Shown: positions 1 to 8,227 of the stretch, piece by piece
How positions within the stretch are numbered: position 1 is the stretch's first letter
Layout of the letters: each line of letters starts with the position of its first letter
NCBI GenBank assembly: GCA_037201625.1
Contig: JBBCGR010000003.1
Span: 3,038,001 to 3,102,000, forward strand
DNA length: 64,000 nt
From: JAMXLO01 sp037201625
GTDB taxonomy: Bacteria; Pseudomonadota; Alphaproteobacteria; Acetobacterales; Acetobacteraceae
Direction: 5' to 3'
Program-made: the position numbers and the translations under genes
The notes under the pieces: model-generated
Database searches by the model: none
Told to the model about the DNA's origin: nothing
What the model saw: only the letters and a program-made list of their open reading frames with translations

Positions 1-129
1 GTGGCGCACCTGAAACACATGAATCACGGCAAGCGGTTCTGGAATCTGGTGGATCGCCTGACGCCGCACGCGGCGGCGGCGATCCCGTGGCTGCAGGCAG
101 AGGGGTTCCGGCTGCTGCGGGTCGGGTGA
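1..129 (+). CDS. 3' end of an unidentified gene (partial)
   Basis: An open frame enters from the left edge and stops with TGA at 127-129, giving about 42 C-terminal residues. It contains the stretch FWNLVDRLTPHAAAAIPWL and ends in LLRVG. I do not recognise the family from so short a tail. It lies upstream of and on the same strand as the ABC permease genes, so it could be an upstream member of that cluster, but the ATPase expected there cannot be confirmed from this fragment. Confidence 0.5.
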   Translation: MAHLKHMNHGKRFWNLVDRLTPHAAAAIPWLQAEGFRLLRVG

Positions 130-192
130 CGCGCGGCGCGTTAGCCTGTATGGTGCCGGTGGCAACCATGCCCGCCCGGCACAAGAGGCACC

Positions 193-1134
193 ATGGGAGG
201 AACCACCGCCGTCACGCGTCCGACAGCGCTGCGCGCCCTGCATGGCGACGGCGTTGGGACCACCGGCCTGCAGCGCTGGCTCGACCGGCAATTCGCGCGC
301 CTGGCCATTCTGCCGACCACGGCGATGATGCTGGTCATCTTCGGCATCCCGCTGGCATTCTCGTTCTATCTCAGCTTCGAGGGCTGGTCGCCGGAACAGA
401 CGCTGTTCGCCGGCAAGTTCGCGGGCCTGGCGAATTATGAGGACCTGCTGACCGATCCGCAGTTCCTCAAGAGCCTGTCTGTCACCTTCCTCTACACCAC
501 GATCACCGTCGCCACCGAACTGGCCTGCGGCCTCGGCATCGCGCTGCTGCTGAACATCGACCTGCCGTGGATCGGGCTGTTCCGCACCGCGCTGGTGGTG
601 CCGATGATGATCACGCCGATCGTCGCGGCGCTGTGCTGGAAGCTGCTGCTCGATCCGGACCGCGGCGTGGTGAACTACTGGATCGGCAGCCATATCGTGT
701 GGCTCGGCCGGCCGGACACCGCGCTGCTCTCGGTGATGGTGGTGAACCTCTGGCAGAACGCGCCGTATGTCGCGGTGCTGCTGCTGGCGGGATTGCGCTC
801 ATTGCCCAGCGAACCGGTGGAGGCCGCGTCGATCGACGGCGCGAGCCGGCTGCAGGTGTTCTGGCACATCACGTTGCCGCTGCTGAAGCCGTACATCCTT
901 GTGGCGCTGCTGCTGCGCACGATCTTCGAGTTTCGCGCGTTCGACAACATCTATGTCATGACCAGCGGCGGTCCGGCGAATGCGACGATGTCGCTGTCGA
1001 TGTTCACCTACCTGGCGTCGTTCGTGCGCTTCGACCTGAGCCTGGGTGCCGCGGCGTCGTGGCTGATGCTGGTGATGTGCCTGCTGCTCTGCGTGTTCTT
1101 CATCCTGGTCATCCGCCGGCGGGAGGCGAACTGA
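193..1134 (+). CDS. Sugar-type ABC transporter permease (MalF/UgpA-like)
   Basis: This is an inner-membrane permease subunit of a CUT1-type carbohydrate or polyol ABC importer, 313 aa. Residues 1-35 are cytoplasmic, then a hydrophobic helix (about 36-60) opens the usual six-helix core. The ATPase-docking EAA loop is visible near residues 210-235 (VEAASIDGASRLQVFWHITL followed by PLLKP). The ATG at 193 follows an AGGCACC stretch. The partner permease follows at 1277 and a solute-binding protein at 2357. No ATP-binding subunit lies in the window, so it should be upstream or encoded elsewhere. The family call is firm; the substrate is unknown. Confidence 0.93.
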   Translation: MGGTTAVTRPTALRALHGDGVGTTGLQRWLDRQFARLAILPTTAMMLVIFGIPLAFSFYLSFEGWSPEQTLFAGKFAGLANYEDLLTDPQFLKSLSVTFLYTTITVATELACGLGIALLLNIDLPWIGLFRTALVVPMMITPIVAALCWKLLLDPDRGVVNYWIGSHIVWLGRPDTALLSVMVVNLWQNAPYVAVLLLAGLRSLPSEPVEAASIDGASRLQVFWHITLPLLKPYILVALLLRTIFEFRAFDNIYVMTSGGPANATMSLSMFTYLASFVRFDLSLGAAASWLMLVMCLLLCVFFILVIRRREAN

Positions 1135-1276
1135 TGCGGGCCCCCCAATCACCCCGCTCCCTGTCACCGCGCGCCCTGTCACCGCGCCACCTGTCATTGC
1201 GAGCGCAGCGAAGCAATCTCCATGAAGCCTGCCCGGCGCCGTTCGCAACGACCGGCACCGCCGGCGGAGGCGCGGC
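1135..1276. repeat. Intergenic repeat patch between the two permease genes
   Basis: The 142-bp gap between two genes that are normally nearly contiguous carries two copies of CCTGTCACCGCG (about 1160-1188). These run into TGTCATTGCGAGCGCAGCG at 1192-1210 followed by AAGCAATCTCCATG. The ATTGC...GCAAT arms make a short inverted repeat. From memory, this TCATTGCGAGCGCAGCGAAG type of sequence recurs between genes in many alphaproteobacteria. Only one copy is visible here, so the dispersed-repeat status rests on general knowledge. Confidence 0.5.
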
Positions 1277-2131
1277 ATGAGCGCGCTGTCCGGCGTCGGG
1301 TCGCGGCGCAGCAAGCTGCTGTACGCCGGCGCGGTCTACCTGGCGCTGATCGCCCTGACCGCGGTGTTCCTGTTCCCGCTGCTCTGGGTGGTCGGCCTGT
1401 CGCTGAAGACGCGGCTGCAGGTGTTCGCGATGCCGCCGCTGTTCGTGTGGAAGCCAACGCTCGAGAACTACGCCGCGGTGCTGGGCCAGGCGGACTTCCT
1501 GCAGGCGTTCATCAACAGCCTGGTGGTGTCCTCGGGCGCCGTGGCGCTGTCGATCTGCGTCGGCGTGCCGGCGGCCTATGCCTTCGCGCGCTTCCCGTTC
1601 CGCGGCGGGTCGTTCCTGTTCTTCTCGCTGCTGGTCATGCGCATGCTGCCGCCGATCGCGGTGCTGGTGCCGATGTACATCCTGTTCAGCAAGTTCGGGC
1701 TGACCACCACGCGGCTGTCGGTGATCCTGGCGTACAGCACGTTCAGCCTGCCGCTGGTGGTATGGATCATGCGCGGTTTCTTCGAGGACCTGCCGCGCGA
1801 GTTGGAAGAGAGCGCCTGGGTGGACGGCGCCTCGCGCTATGCCGCGTTCCGCCACGTGGTGCTGCCGCTGATCCGGCCCGGGCTGGTGGCCGCGTCCATC
1901 CTGTCATTGCAGCTTGCCTGGAACGACTTCCTGTTCTCGGCTGTACTGACCAACAACGCGACGCGCACGCTGCCGGTGCTGATGGCGGGATACTCCGGCG
2001 GCGACACGGGCGTAGACTGGGGCGGCATGACGGCGTCCGGCGTGCTGGTGATCCTGCCGGTGCTGATCTTCTCGTTCGCCGCGCAGCGTCACCTGGTGGC
2101 TGGGCTGTCGTCCGGGGCGGTGAAGGGGTGA
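1277..2131 (+). CDS. Sugar-type ABC transporter permease (MalG/UgpE-like)
   Basis: This is the second permease of the importer, 284 aa, with a first membrane helix at about residues 15-38 and roughly six helices overall. The EAA loop reads EESAWVDGASRYAAFRHVVL then PLIRPG (about 172-200). The ATG at 1277 is preceded by GGAGG at 1265-1269, a well-placed ribosome site. It pairs with the permease at 193-1134 and is followed at 2357 by the solute-binding protein. A palindromic repeat cluster separates it from that gene, which could attenuate or terminate transcription between transporter and binding-protein genes (inference). Confidence 0.93.
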   Translation: MSALSGVGSRRSKLLYAGAVYLALIALTAVFLFPLLWVVGLSLKTRLQVFAMPPLFVWKPTLENYAAVLGQADFLQAFINSLVVSSGAVALSICVGVPAAYAFARFPFRGGSFLFFSLLVMRMLPPIAVLVPMYILFSKFGLTTTRLSVILAYSTFSLPLVVWIMRGFFEDLPRELEESAWVDGASRYAAFRHVVLPLIRPGLVAASILSLQLAWNDFLFSAVLTNNATRTLPVLMAGYSGGDTGVDWGGMTASGVLVILPVLIFSFAAQRHLVAGLSSGAVKG

Positions 2132-2152
2132 GGCTCGGCGTGGAGGCAATCC

Positions 2153-2310
2153 GGAGCGTGATCCGCACGGGTGGATGAACCGGAGCGGTTAATGTCGCTG
2201 TCGGGCGTTGGAGCGTGATCCGTACAGGTGGAATCACCGGAGCGGTGAATCACGCTCTCAGACAACGAGCTGGAGCGGATTCCGTGAGCCGACACGAACG
2301 GAATCTGCTC
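2153..2310. repeat. Composite palindromic repeat, copy 1
   Basis: Two 41-bp direct repeats lie at 2153-2193 and 2210-2250, both starting GGAGCGTGATCCG. The second also forms a hairpin: GAGCGTGAT at 2211-2219 pairs with ATCACGCTC at 2249-2257. A 38-bp near-perfect palindrome follows at 2273-2310 (arms GAGCGGATTCCGT and ACGGAATCTGCTC). The same 38-bp palindrome with an adjacent GAGAGCGTG hairpin occurs in the opposite orientation at 34181-34273, so this is a dispersed REP-like element. It fills most of the gap between the second permease and the first binding protein. Confidence 0.8.
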
Positions 2311-2356
2311 TAGCGTAAATGGTCGGCATGACGCCGGCCGCGAGGGAGAGAAACGA

Positions 2357-3628
2357 ATGTCCGCATTGAAGCGGCGCACTCTGCTGCAGGCATCGGCCGG
2401 CATCCTCGCCGCGCCGCAGATCATGGCGCAGAGCAAGCCCGAGAAGCTGGTCTATGTCGGCGACAACGGCCCCTGGCACTGGGTCATGGTCGAGGAGGTC
2501 GCGCCCGCCTTCGAGAAGGCCACCGGCATCAAGATCGACTTCACCCTGCTGCCGGTCGATCCGTGGCGCGCCCGCCTGCGCGCCGAGTTGGGCGCCGGCA
2601 GCAGCGGCATCGACATCGTGCAATGGTCGGTCGGCATGGCCGGCTGGATCGCGCCGCACATGGAGGACCACCAGCCGCTGCTGGCGCAGATGCAGGGCCT
2701 CGACTGGAACGACTACCTGGGCGGCACCAAGCGCGCCGCCACCTATGACGGCAAGCTGTCCGGCATTCCGTACCGCATCACCACCGGCATCTTCCATTAT
2801 CAGAAGGCGCTGCTGGAGCAGGCCGGCTTCAGCAAGCCGCCCGGCACGTGGGACGAATTCCTCAAGGCGGCGCTCGCGGTGAACAAGCCGTCCGAGCGCT
2901 ACGCCTTCGGCATCTTCGGCCGCCAGGGTGCCGGCATGTTCGTGGGCTTCAACCCGTGGCTCTATTCCAACGGCGGCCGGCTGCTCGACTTCAAGACCGG
3001 CGAGATCTTCGTCAACGACGCCAAGGGCGTGGAGTCGTTGCAGTTCTACGCCGACCTGGCGGTGAAGCATAAGGTCGTGCCGCCCGAGGCGATGACCTGG
3101 GAGTTCGACGAGATCGTCGCCGGCGGGCAGAACGACCGTTACGCCATGGTGCAGATGTTCGCGCCGTACGGCACGCTGATCAACGATCCGAAGATCTCGA
3201 AGACCGGCGGCAAATGGGCCTGGAGCACGGTGCAGGGTCCGCAGTCGAAGGAGCAAGGCCGCACCTGGATCGATGGCCATTTCGTCGGCGTGCCGAAATA
3301 TACGAAGAACAAGGCGTGGGCGCTGGAGTTCATCTCGATGGTGTGCAGCGCGCAGTGGCAGAAGCGGGCGATGCTGCGGGGCAATGCGCCGCCGCTGCGC
3401 TCGGTGCTGGAGGATCCCGAGATGGTGGAGAAGATCGGCTGGCCGCCGGTCGCCGCGCAGGCGATCGAGACCGGCATCCCGACGCCGGCCTTTCCGGTGT
3501 GGGACACGCTGGAGATCCAGATGCGCTCTGCCGTTTCGCAGGCGCTGTTCGGGCAGAAGACGGCGAAGCAGGCTTTGGACGACCTGGCGACCGACTGGCA
3601 GCGCAGCCTGCGCCGAGCGGGCCGGTGA
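2357..3628 (+). CDS. Extracellular solute-binding protein, copy 1
   Basis: This is the periplasmic binding protein of a carbohydrate-type ABC importer, 423 aa. It opens with a twin-arginine-like leader (KRRTLLQ at residues 5-11, AQ cleavage region about 24-26), followed by a type 1 solute-binding fold with PWHWVMVEEVAPAFEKATG. A GGGAGAGAAACG ribosome site precedes the ATG. It is a clear paralogue of the protein at 4262-5563; both share YVGDNGPWHW or FVGDNGPWHW near the N terminus, TWEFDEIVAGGQNDRYA in the middle and ATDWQRxLRRAG at the C terminus. Ligand unknown; neighbouring amidohydrolases suggest an amide- or acid-containing organic compound (weak inference). Confidence 0.92.
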   Translation: MSALKRRTLLQASAGILAAPQIMAQSKPEKLVYVGDNGPWHWVMVEEVAPAFEKATGIKIDFTLLPVDPWRARLRAELGAGSSGIDIVQWSVGMAGWIAPHMEDHQPLLAQMQGLDWNDYLGGTKRAATYDGKLSGIPYRITTGIFHYQKALLEQAGFSKPPGTWDEFLKAALAVNKPSERYAFGIFGRQGAGMFVGFNPWLYSNGGRLLDFKTGEIFVNDAKGVESLQFYADLAVKHKVVPPEAMTWEFDEIVAGGQNDRYAMVQMFAPYGTLINDPKISKTGGKWAWSTVQGPQSKEQGRTWIDGHFVGVPKYTKNKAWALEFISMVCSAQWQKRAMLRGNAPPLRSVLEDPEMVEKIGWPPVAAQAIETGIPTPAFPVWDTLEIQMRSAVSQALFGQKTAKQALDDLATDWQRSLRRAGR

Positions 3629-3664
3629 TGGCGTGCGGCCACACGCAGGCAAGGGATCGGTGCG

Positions 3665-4228
3665 ATGATCGACCAGTACAGCAAGTACTTGCTTGATCTG
3701 CTCGACAAGAATCTGGAGGACTCCCGGGCGTTGGGGCGGTTGGGTCTCGGGACGATCGTGACCTTCGGCCTCGCTGTGCTGGCCGCAAACGCCAACCGCA
3801 AGCAGTTGATCGCGGACGATTCGCCGCCGCGCCTGAAGCACGCTTTCACGGCGATTCTCCTGCTGGCGTTCGCCACATACGCGTTGAACCTGCACGCCAA
3901 CTGGCGGGAGGTTCACAACATCGTCTGTGCGCTGTCGGATCGCATCGGTGGCACCGAATGCTCGTTCCGTTTGGCTCACGCTTCCGCCGTGGCTGAACCG
4001 AAGCAACTGTTGTCGGCGGATCTTCATCAACTGCTGTTGCAGAAATACCAATATCAACACGCCGACCTGCTGCTGGCATTCCGGCTGATCATCGTTGGCA
4101 TTCCGCTGTTCATCCTGTGGCTCTTCGTTCTGGATTACGACGGCCCGCTGATGCGCAGCATGGGGCGGCGAGGGCGCCGGCTGCGCAGATACGGGGCACG
4201 CGCCGTCCCATGGCGGCGAGACAGGTGA
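3665..4228 (+). CDS. Small membrane protein of unknown function
   Basis: 187 aa, not recognised. There are three hydrophobic segments: about residues 27-44, 60-77 and 138-158 (RLIIVGIPLFILWLFVLDY). Between the second and third lies a 60-residue soluble stretch with two cysteines (C94, C104). The tail is strongly basic (RRGRRLRRYGARAVPWRRDR). It sits between two paralogous solute-binding genes on the same strand with 36- and 33-bp gaps, so it is probably co-transcribed with them. Codon use looks less GC-biased than its neighbours. It may be an insertion into an ancestral tandem pair; no function is inferred. Confidence 0.7.
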   Translation: MIDQYSKYLLDLLDKNLEDSRALGRLGLGTIVTFGLAVLAANANRKQLIADDSPPRLKHAFTAILLLAFATYALNLHANWREVHNIVCALSDRIGGTECSFRLAHASAVAEPKQLLSADLHQLLLQKYQYQHADLLLAFRLIIVGIPLFILWLFVLDYDGPLMRSMGRRGRRLRRYGARAVPWRRDR

Positions 4229-4261
4229 CATCGGATGCGATTCGGCAAGGGGGTGCAGGCC

Positions 4262-5563
4262 ATGACGACACGTCGCAGTGTCCTTCAGGGTACTCTCGGA
4301 GCGGCGGCTGCCGCGGCGCTGCCTCGCGTCGCGCTGGCGCAGGCCAAGCCCGACAAGCTGGTGTTCGTCGGCGACAACGGGCCCTGGCACTGGTGCCTGG
4401 TGGAAGAGGTCGCGCCGGCGTTCGAGAAGCTGCACGGCATCAAGGTCGACTTCACCCTGCTGCCGATCGACGCGCTGAGCGCGCGGCTGAAGGCGGAGCT
4501 GAACTCGGGTGCCAGCGGCATCGACATCATCCAGTGGACCGCGACCTATGCCGGCTGGCTCGCGAGCCATATGGAGGACCATGAGAAGCTGCTGGCCAAC
4601 AGCGCGGCCAGGCACCCGGACTTCGACTGGGACGACTTCCTGCCGCCGATCCGCGAGATGGCGAGCTATCAGGGCAAGCTGCTGGGCATCCCGTACCGCG
4701 TCACCGCCAGCATCCTGCACTACCAGAGGCAGTTGTTCACCGACGCCGGGTTCGCCAAACCGCCGGAGAACTGGACCGACTTCCAGGCGGCCCTCCTCGC
4801 CACCACCAAGGCCGGCGCGCCCAACCGTTACGGACTCGGCATCTGGGGGCGGCAGGGGCCGGCGATGACCGGCGGCTTCGTGCCGTTCCTGCGTGGCAAT
4901 GGCGGGCGTTACTTCGATCCGAAGACCTGGGAGATCGAGATCAACAAGCCGGCCGCGGTGGAGGCGCTGCAATACTACGGCGATCTGATGACGAAGTACA
5001 AGGTGGTGGTACCCGACGCCATCACCTGGGAGTTCGACGAGATCGTCGCCGGCGGCCAGAACGACCGCTACGCCGCGACGATCACGCTGGCGCCGTACGG
5101 CACGCTGATGAACGATCCGAAGCTGTCGAAGACCGCCGGCAAATGGGCCTGGGCAGTGGCGCCCGGCGCGCACGGACGCGATGAGAGCCGGGTGAGCGTC
5201 GGCGGCTGGACGTTCGGCGTGCCGACGGCGAGCAGGCACAAGGACTGGGCGTTCGAGTTCATCCAGTTCTCCTGCAGCAAGGAGTGGATGCAGCGCTCGG
5301 TGATCCGCGGCAACGCGCCGCCGCGCGTGTCGGTGCTGAATCATCCCGACGTCATGCGCGACTACGGCTGGGCGCCGGTGCTGGCCGAGGCGATGCGGAC
5401 CGCGACGCTGGAGCCGCGCGAGCCGATCTGGCCGACCATGGAACTGGCGCTGCGGACCGGCATCTCCTCGGTGCTGACCGGCCAGAAGAATGCCAGGGAG
5501 GCGCTGGACGCGGTCGCCACCGACTGGCAGCGCGCGCTGCGGCGGGCGGGGCTGAAGGGTTGA
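4262..5563 (+). CDS. Extracellular solute-binding protein, copy 2
   Basis: A second periplasmic binding protein, 433 aa from the chosen start. ATG 4262 is preferred over the in-frame ATG at 4235 because AAGGGGG lies just upstream of it and translation then opens directly with the Tat-like leader MTTRRSVLQGTLGAAAAAAL. It is homologous along its whole length to the protein at 2357-3628. Two binding proteins for one permease pair suggests two ligands or one import system with different affinities. It is followed by amidohydrolase genes on the same strand. Confidence 0.92.
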   Translation: MTTRRSVLQGTLGAAAAAALPRVALAQAKPDKLVFVGDNGPWHWCLVEEVAPAFEKLHGIKVDFTLLPIDALSARLKAELNSGASGIDIIQWTATYAGWLASHMEDHEKLLANSAARHPDFDWDDFLPPIREMASYQGKLLGIPYRVTASILHYQRQLFTDAGFAKPPENWTDFQAALLATTKAGAPNRYGLGIWGRQGPAMTGGFVPFLRGNGGRYFDPKTWEIEINKPAAVEALQYYGDLMTKYKVVVPDAITWEFDEIVAGGQNDRYAATITLAPYGTLMNDPKLSKTAGKWAWAVAPGAHGRDESRVSVGGWTFGVPTASRHKDWAFEFIQFSCSKEWMQRSVIRGNAPPRVSVLNHPDVMRDYGWAPVLAEAMRTATLEPREPIWPTMELALRTGISSVLTGQKNAREALDAVATDWQRALRRAGLKG

Positions 5564-5704
5564 TCGGCGCGCCGACCGCTGGCGTTCCCGCGCCGGAGGT
5601 TGGGACCTGGCGGGGAGGCGGGGGGATTGCGGCCCTGGGGCCTCGCCTGCGCGGGGATGACACTATGGGGTGCGTCGCGTACAACCGAGGCAACGGAGAT
5701 GCCC

Positions 5705-6769
5705 ATGACCCTGGACGGCGCGATCGACTGCGACATCCATCCCGGCGTGCCGAACATCAAGGCGCTGCTGCCCTACATGAACGAGTTCTGGCAGGAGAGC
5801 TTCGTCGCCCGCGGCATCGACGGCTTCGACATGATGAGCTACCCGCTCGGCGCGCCGATCACCTGCCGGCCGGACTGGCGCGTGAAGGGCGAACGGCCCG
5901 GGTCCTCGCTGCCCACCCTGCAGCGCGACGCGCTGGACGCATTCGGCATCAGCCTGGCGATCTGCAATCCGCTCACCGGCGGGCAGGTCGCGGTCAGCGA
6001 GTCGATGGGCGCCGCGATCTGCTCGGCGGTCAACGACTGGATCATCGAGCACTGGCTCGACAAGGAGCCTCGGCTGCGCGCCTCCATCGTCATCCCGCCG
6101 CAGGCGCCGCAGATGGCGGTCGAGGAGATCGAGCGCCTGGCGCATGACAGGCGGTTCGTGCAGGTCCTGATGCCGGCGGCGTGCGAGATGATGCTGGGCC
6201 GCAGCTATTACTGGCCGATCTATGAGGCGGCGGCGAAATACGGCCTGCCGATCGGCCTGCACGCCGGCAGCATGTACCGCTACGCGCCGACCTCGGGCGG
6301 CTGGCCGTCGCACTATCTGCACGACTACGTGGCGAACTCGCAGCTTTTCGAGGACCAGTTGCTCAGCCTGGTGTCCAACGGCGTGTTCAACCGCTGGCCG
6401 GACCTGCGCTTCGTGCTGATCGAATCGGGTGTGTCGTGGCTGCCGGGCTTCATCTGGCGCGCGATCAAGACCTGGCGCGGGGTGCGTGCCGAGGTGCCGT
6501 GGATGAAACGGTCGCCGGCGGAGACGATCCGCGACAATGTCCGCCTGACCGTGCAACCGTTCGACGCGCCGCGCGATACCAAGGTGGTGGAGCGCCTGAT
6601 CGAGCAGATCGACAGCGACCGGATGCTGCTCTTCGCGTCCGACTATCCGCACTGGCAGTTCCAGGGCGACGATCTGCTGCCGCCCGGCCTGTCCGCCGAC
6701 CTGGTGCGGCGCATCCGGGTGGACAATCCGCTGGAGACCTATCCGCGCCTGAAGGAGCCCCTGTTATGA
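5705..6769 (+). CDS. Amidohydrolase family protein (COG2159-type TIM barrel), copy 1
   Basis: A predicted metal-dependent hydrolase or decarboxylase of the amidohydrolase-2 family, 354 aa. The N terminus has the metal-site motif IDCDIHPG, the middle has a histidine in GLHAGSMYRYAP, and the C-terminal part carries LLFASDYPHWQFQGDD, where the aspartate would complete the site. GGAG at 5695-5698 sits 6 nt before ATG 5705 but directly abuts the alternative ATG at 5699, so 5705 is preferred. Its stop overlaps the start of the next amidohydrolase by 4 bp (ATGA), so the two are translationally coupled paralogues. Substrate unknown. Confidence 0.88.
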   Translation: MTLDGAIDCDIHPGVPNIKALLPYMNEFWQESFVARGIDGFDMMSYPLGAPITCRPDWRVKGERPGSSLPTLQRDALDAFGISLAICNPLTGGQVAVSESMGAAICSAVNDWIIEHWLDKEPRLRASIVIPPQAPQMAVEEIERLAHDRRFVQVLMPAACEMMLGRSYYWPIYEAAAKYGLPIGLHAGSMYRYAPTSGGWPSHYLHDYVANSQLFEDQLLSLVSNGVFNRWPDLRFVLIESGVSWLPGFIWRAIKTWRGVRAEVPWMKRSPAETIRDNVRLTVQPFDAPRDTKVVERLIEQIDSDRMLLFASDYPHWQFQGDDLLPPGLSADLVRRIRVDNPLETYPRLKEPLL

Positions 6770-7863
6770 ACGCACCCGTCGACGTCCGGCTGGCCGATGC
6801 CGACAGCAGGCTCGGCATCATCGACTGCGACATCCACCCGTACATGAAGCCCGGCGCGCTGAACCAGTACCTGTCGGAGCGGTGGCGCAGGCACCTGGCC
6901 GAGTACGGCAAGTTCAACTGCGGCATCTACGCCGACCGGGGCACCTATCCGCGCTTCTCGCCCAACACGTCGCGGCGCGATTCCTGGCCGCCGGGCGGCG
7001 GGCTGCCCGGATCCGACGTGGCGTTCATGCGCGAGCAGCTTCTGGACGCCTATAACATCAGCTATGGCGTGCTGGAGCCGCTGCTGGGCGCCAACACCTC
7101 GCGCAACCTCGACGAGGCCGCGGCGCTGTGCAGCGCGATGAACGACTGGCAGGCGCATGACTTCGTCGATCAGGAGCCGCGGCTGCGCGCCTCGATCCTG
7201 GTGCCGCAGGACGATGCGGAGGCGTCGGTGAAGGAGATCGAGAAGCGCGCCGGCGACTGGCGTTTCGCGCAGATCCAGTTGGGATCGAAGACGTCGGAGC
7301 CGCTGGGCCGCCGGCGCTACTGGCCGATCTTCGCCGCGGCGCAGGCCAACAACCTGTCGATCGGGCTGCATATCGGCGGCACGCAGAACAGCGCGCCCTC
7401 GCCGAGCGGCTGGCCGCAATTCTACATCGAAGACCATCACATGCTGTGCCACTCGATGCAGAACCAGGCGGCGAGCCTGATCCTGGAGGGCGTGTTCGAG
7501 GCCTTCCCGCGCCTGAAGGTCTGCCTGATCGAGGGCGGCTTCGCCTGGGTGCCGTCACTCGGCTGGCGGCTGGATGCGCACTGGGAGAAGATGCGCGACG
7601 AGGTGCCGCAGGTGAAGCGGCCGCCATCGGAGTACATGCGGACCAACATGTGGTTCGCGACGCAGCCGGTGGAGGAGCCCGAGCACCCCGAGGACCTGCG
7701 CCAGGTGTTCGAATGGATCGGCTGGGACCGCATGGTCTACTCGTCGGACTATCCGCACTGGGACTTCGATGATCCGCACCTGGCGTTCCGCTTCCAGATG
7801 ACGGAGCAGGAGAAGCGCATGCTGTTCCGCGACAATGCGCTGAGCGTGTACACCTTCCGCTAG
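6766..7863 (+). CDS. Amidohydrolase family protein (COG2159-type TIM barrel), copy 2
   Basis: Paralogue of the preceding gene, 365 aa, starting inside its stop codon (ATGA at 6766-6769) with GAAGGAG at 6751-6757 as ribosome site. Motifs match in the same order: IIDCDIHPYMKPG at the N terminus, GLHIGGTQNSAPSPSGWP in the middle and VYSSDYPHWDFDDP near the end. Paired, overlapping paralogues of this type next to ABC binding proteins may form a hetero-oligomer or act on consecutive substrates (inference). Confidence 0.88.
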   Translation: MNAPVDVRLADADSRLGIIDCDIHPYMKPGALNQYLSERWRRHLAEYGKFNCGIYADRGTYPRFSPNTSRRDSWPPGGGLPGSDVAFMREQLLDAYNISYGVLEPLLGANTSRNLDEAAALCSAMNDWQAHDFVDQEPRLRASILVPQDDAEASVKEIEKRAGDWRFAQIQLGSKTSEPLGRRRYWPIFAAAQANNLSIGLHIGGTQNSAPSPSGWPQFYIEDHHMLCHSMQNQAASLILEGVFEAFPRLKVCLIEGGFAWVPSLGWRLDAHWEKMRDEVPQVKRPPSEYMRTNMWFATQPVEEPEHPEDLRQVFEWIGWDRMVYSSDYPHWDFDDPHLAFRFQMTEQEKRMLFRDNALSVYTFR

Positions 7864-8227
7864 AGCGGGCCGCGGCGCACGTATCCCGCCGCCGGATACT
7901 GGTCCGCTGATCGGCGCCTATCCCACGCTGCGCCGGCCGCCGTGGGGCGGCATCGGTACGCGGCATGCTGGTGGCGATGCCGAAGCATGCCCGCGCGCGC
8001 GATCGCTTCAGCGCAAGCACGTGAGGCGCGAACCACGCGGCAAGACCACAAGGCGGAGCATGACCGATGCCTCCTCCGGCGCCGGACATGCCCTGGCGTG
8101 GCTTGGCGCCGGGCAAGGACCCGGCTTCCGGCGCGTGCCGGTTGTCGTGGCGACCGTGAGGGGCAAGACTGTCGCGCATGGATGGATCGCGCCGGGTGGT
8201 ACGCGCCGGCCACAGAAGGAGTAGCCG
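7864..8227. other. 364-bp gap without a confident gene
   Basis: No convincing gene. A 54-codon plus-strand frame at 8060-8224 has a purine-rich stretch (AAGGCGGAG) directly before its ATG, but its composition is not distinctive and GGAG is only 1 nt from the ATG. A GCGCCGGG...CCGGCGC inverted repeat lies around 8107-8138. The next gene has its own ribosome site (AAGGAG) at the end of the gap. Confidence 0.5.

Noticed and set aside
2258..5344. 1028-codon minus-strand open frame
   Set aside because: It lies opposite two clear solute-binding protein genes, has low-complexity His/Arg/Gln-rich sequence and no recognisable domain. It is a high-GC shadow frame.
8060..8224. 54-codon frame before the PLP-enzyme gene
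   Set aside because: GGAG is only 1 nt from the ATG and composition is not gene-like enough to call it.
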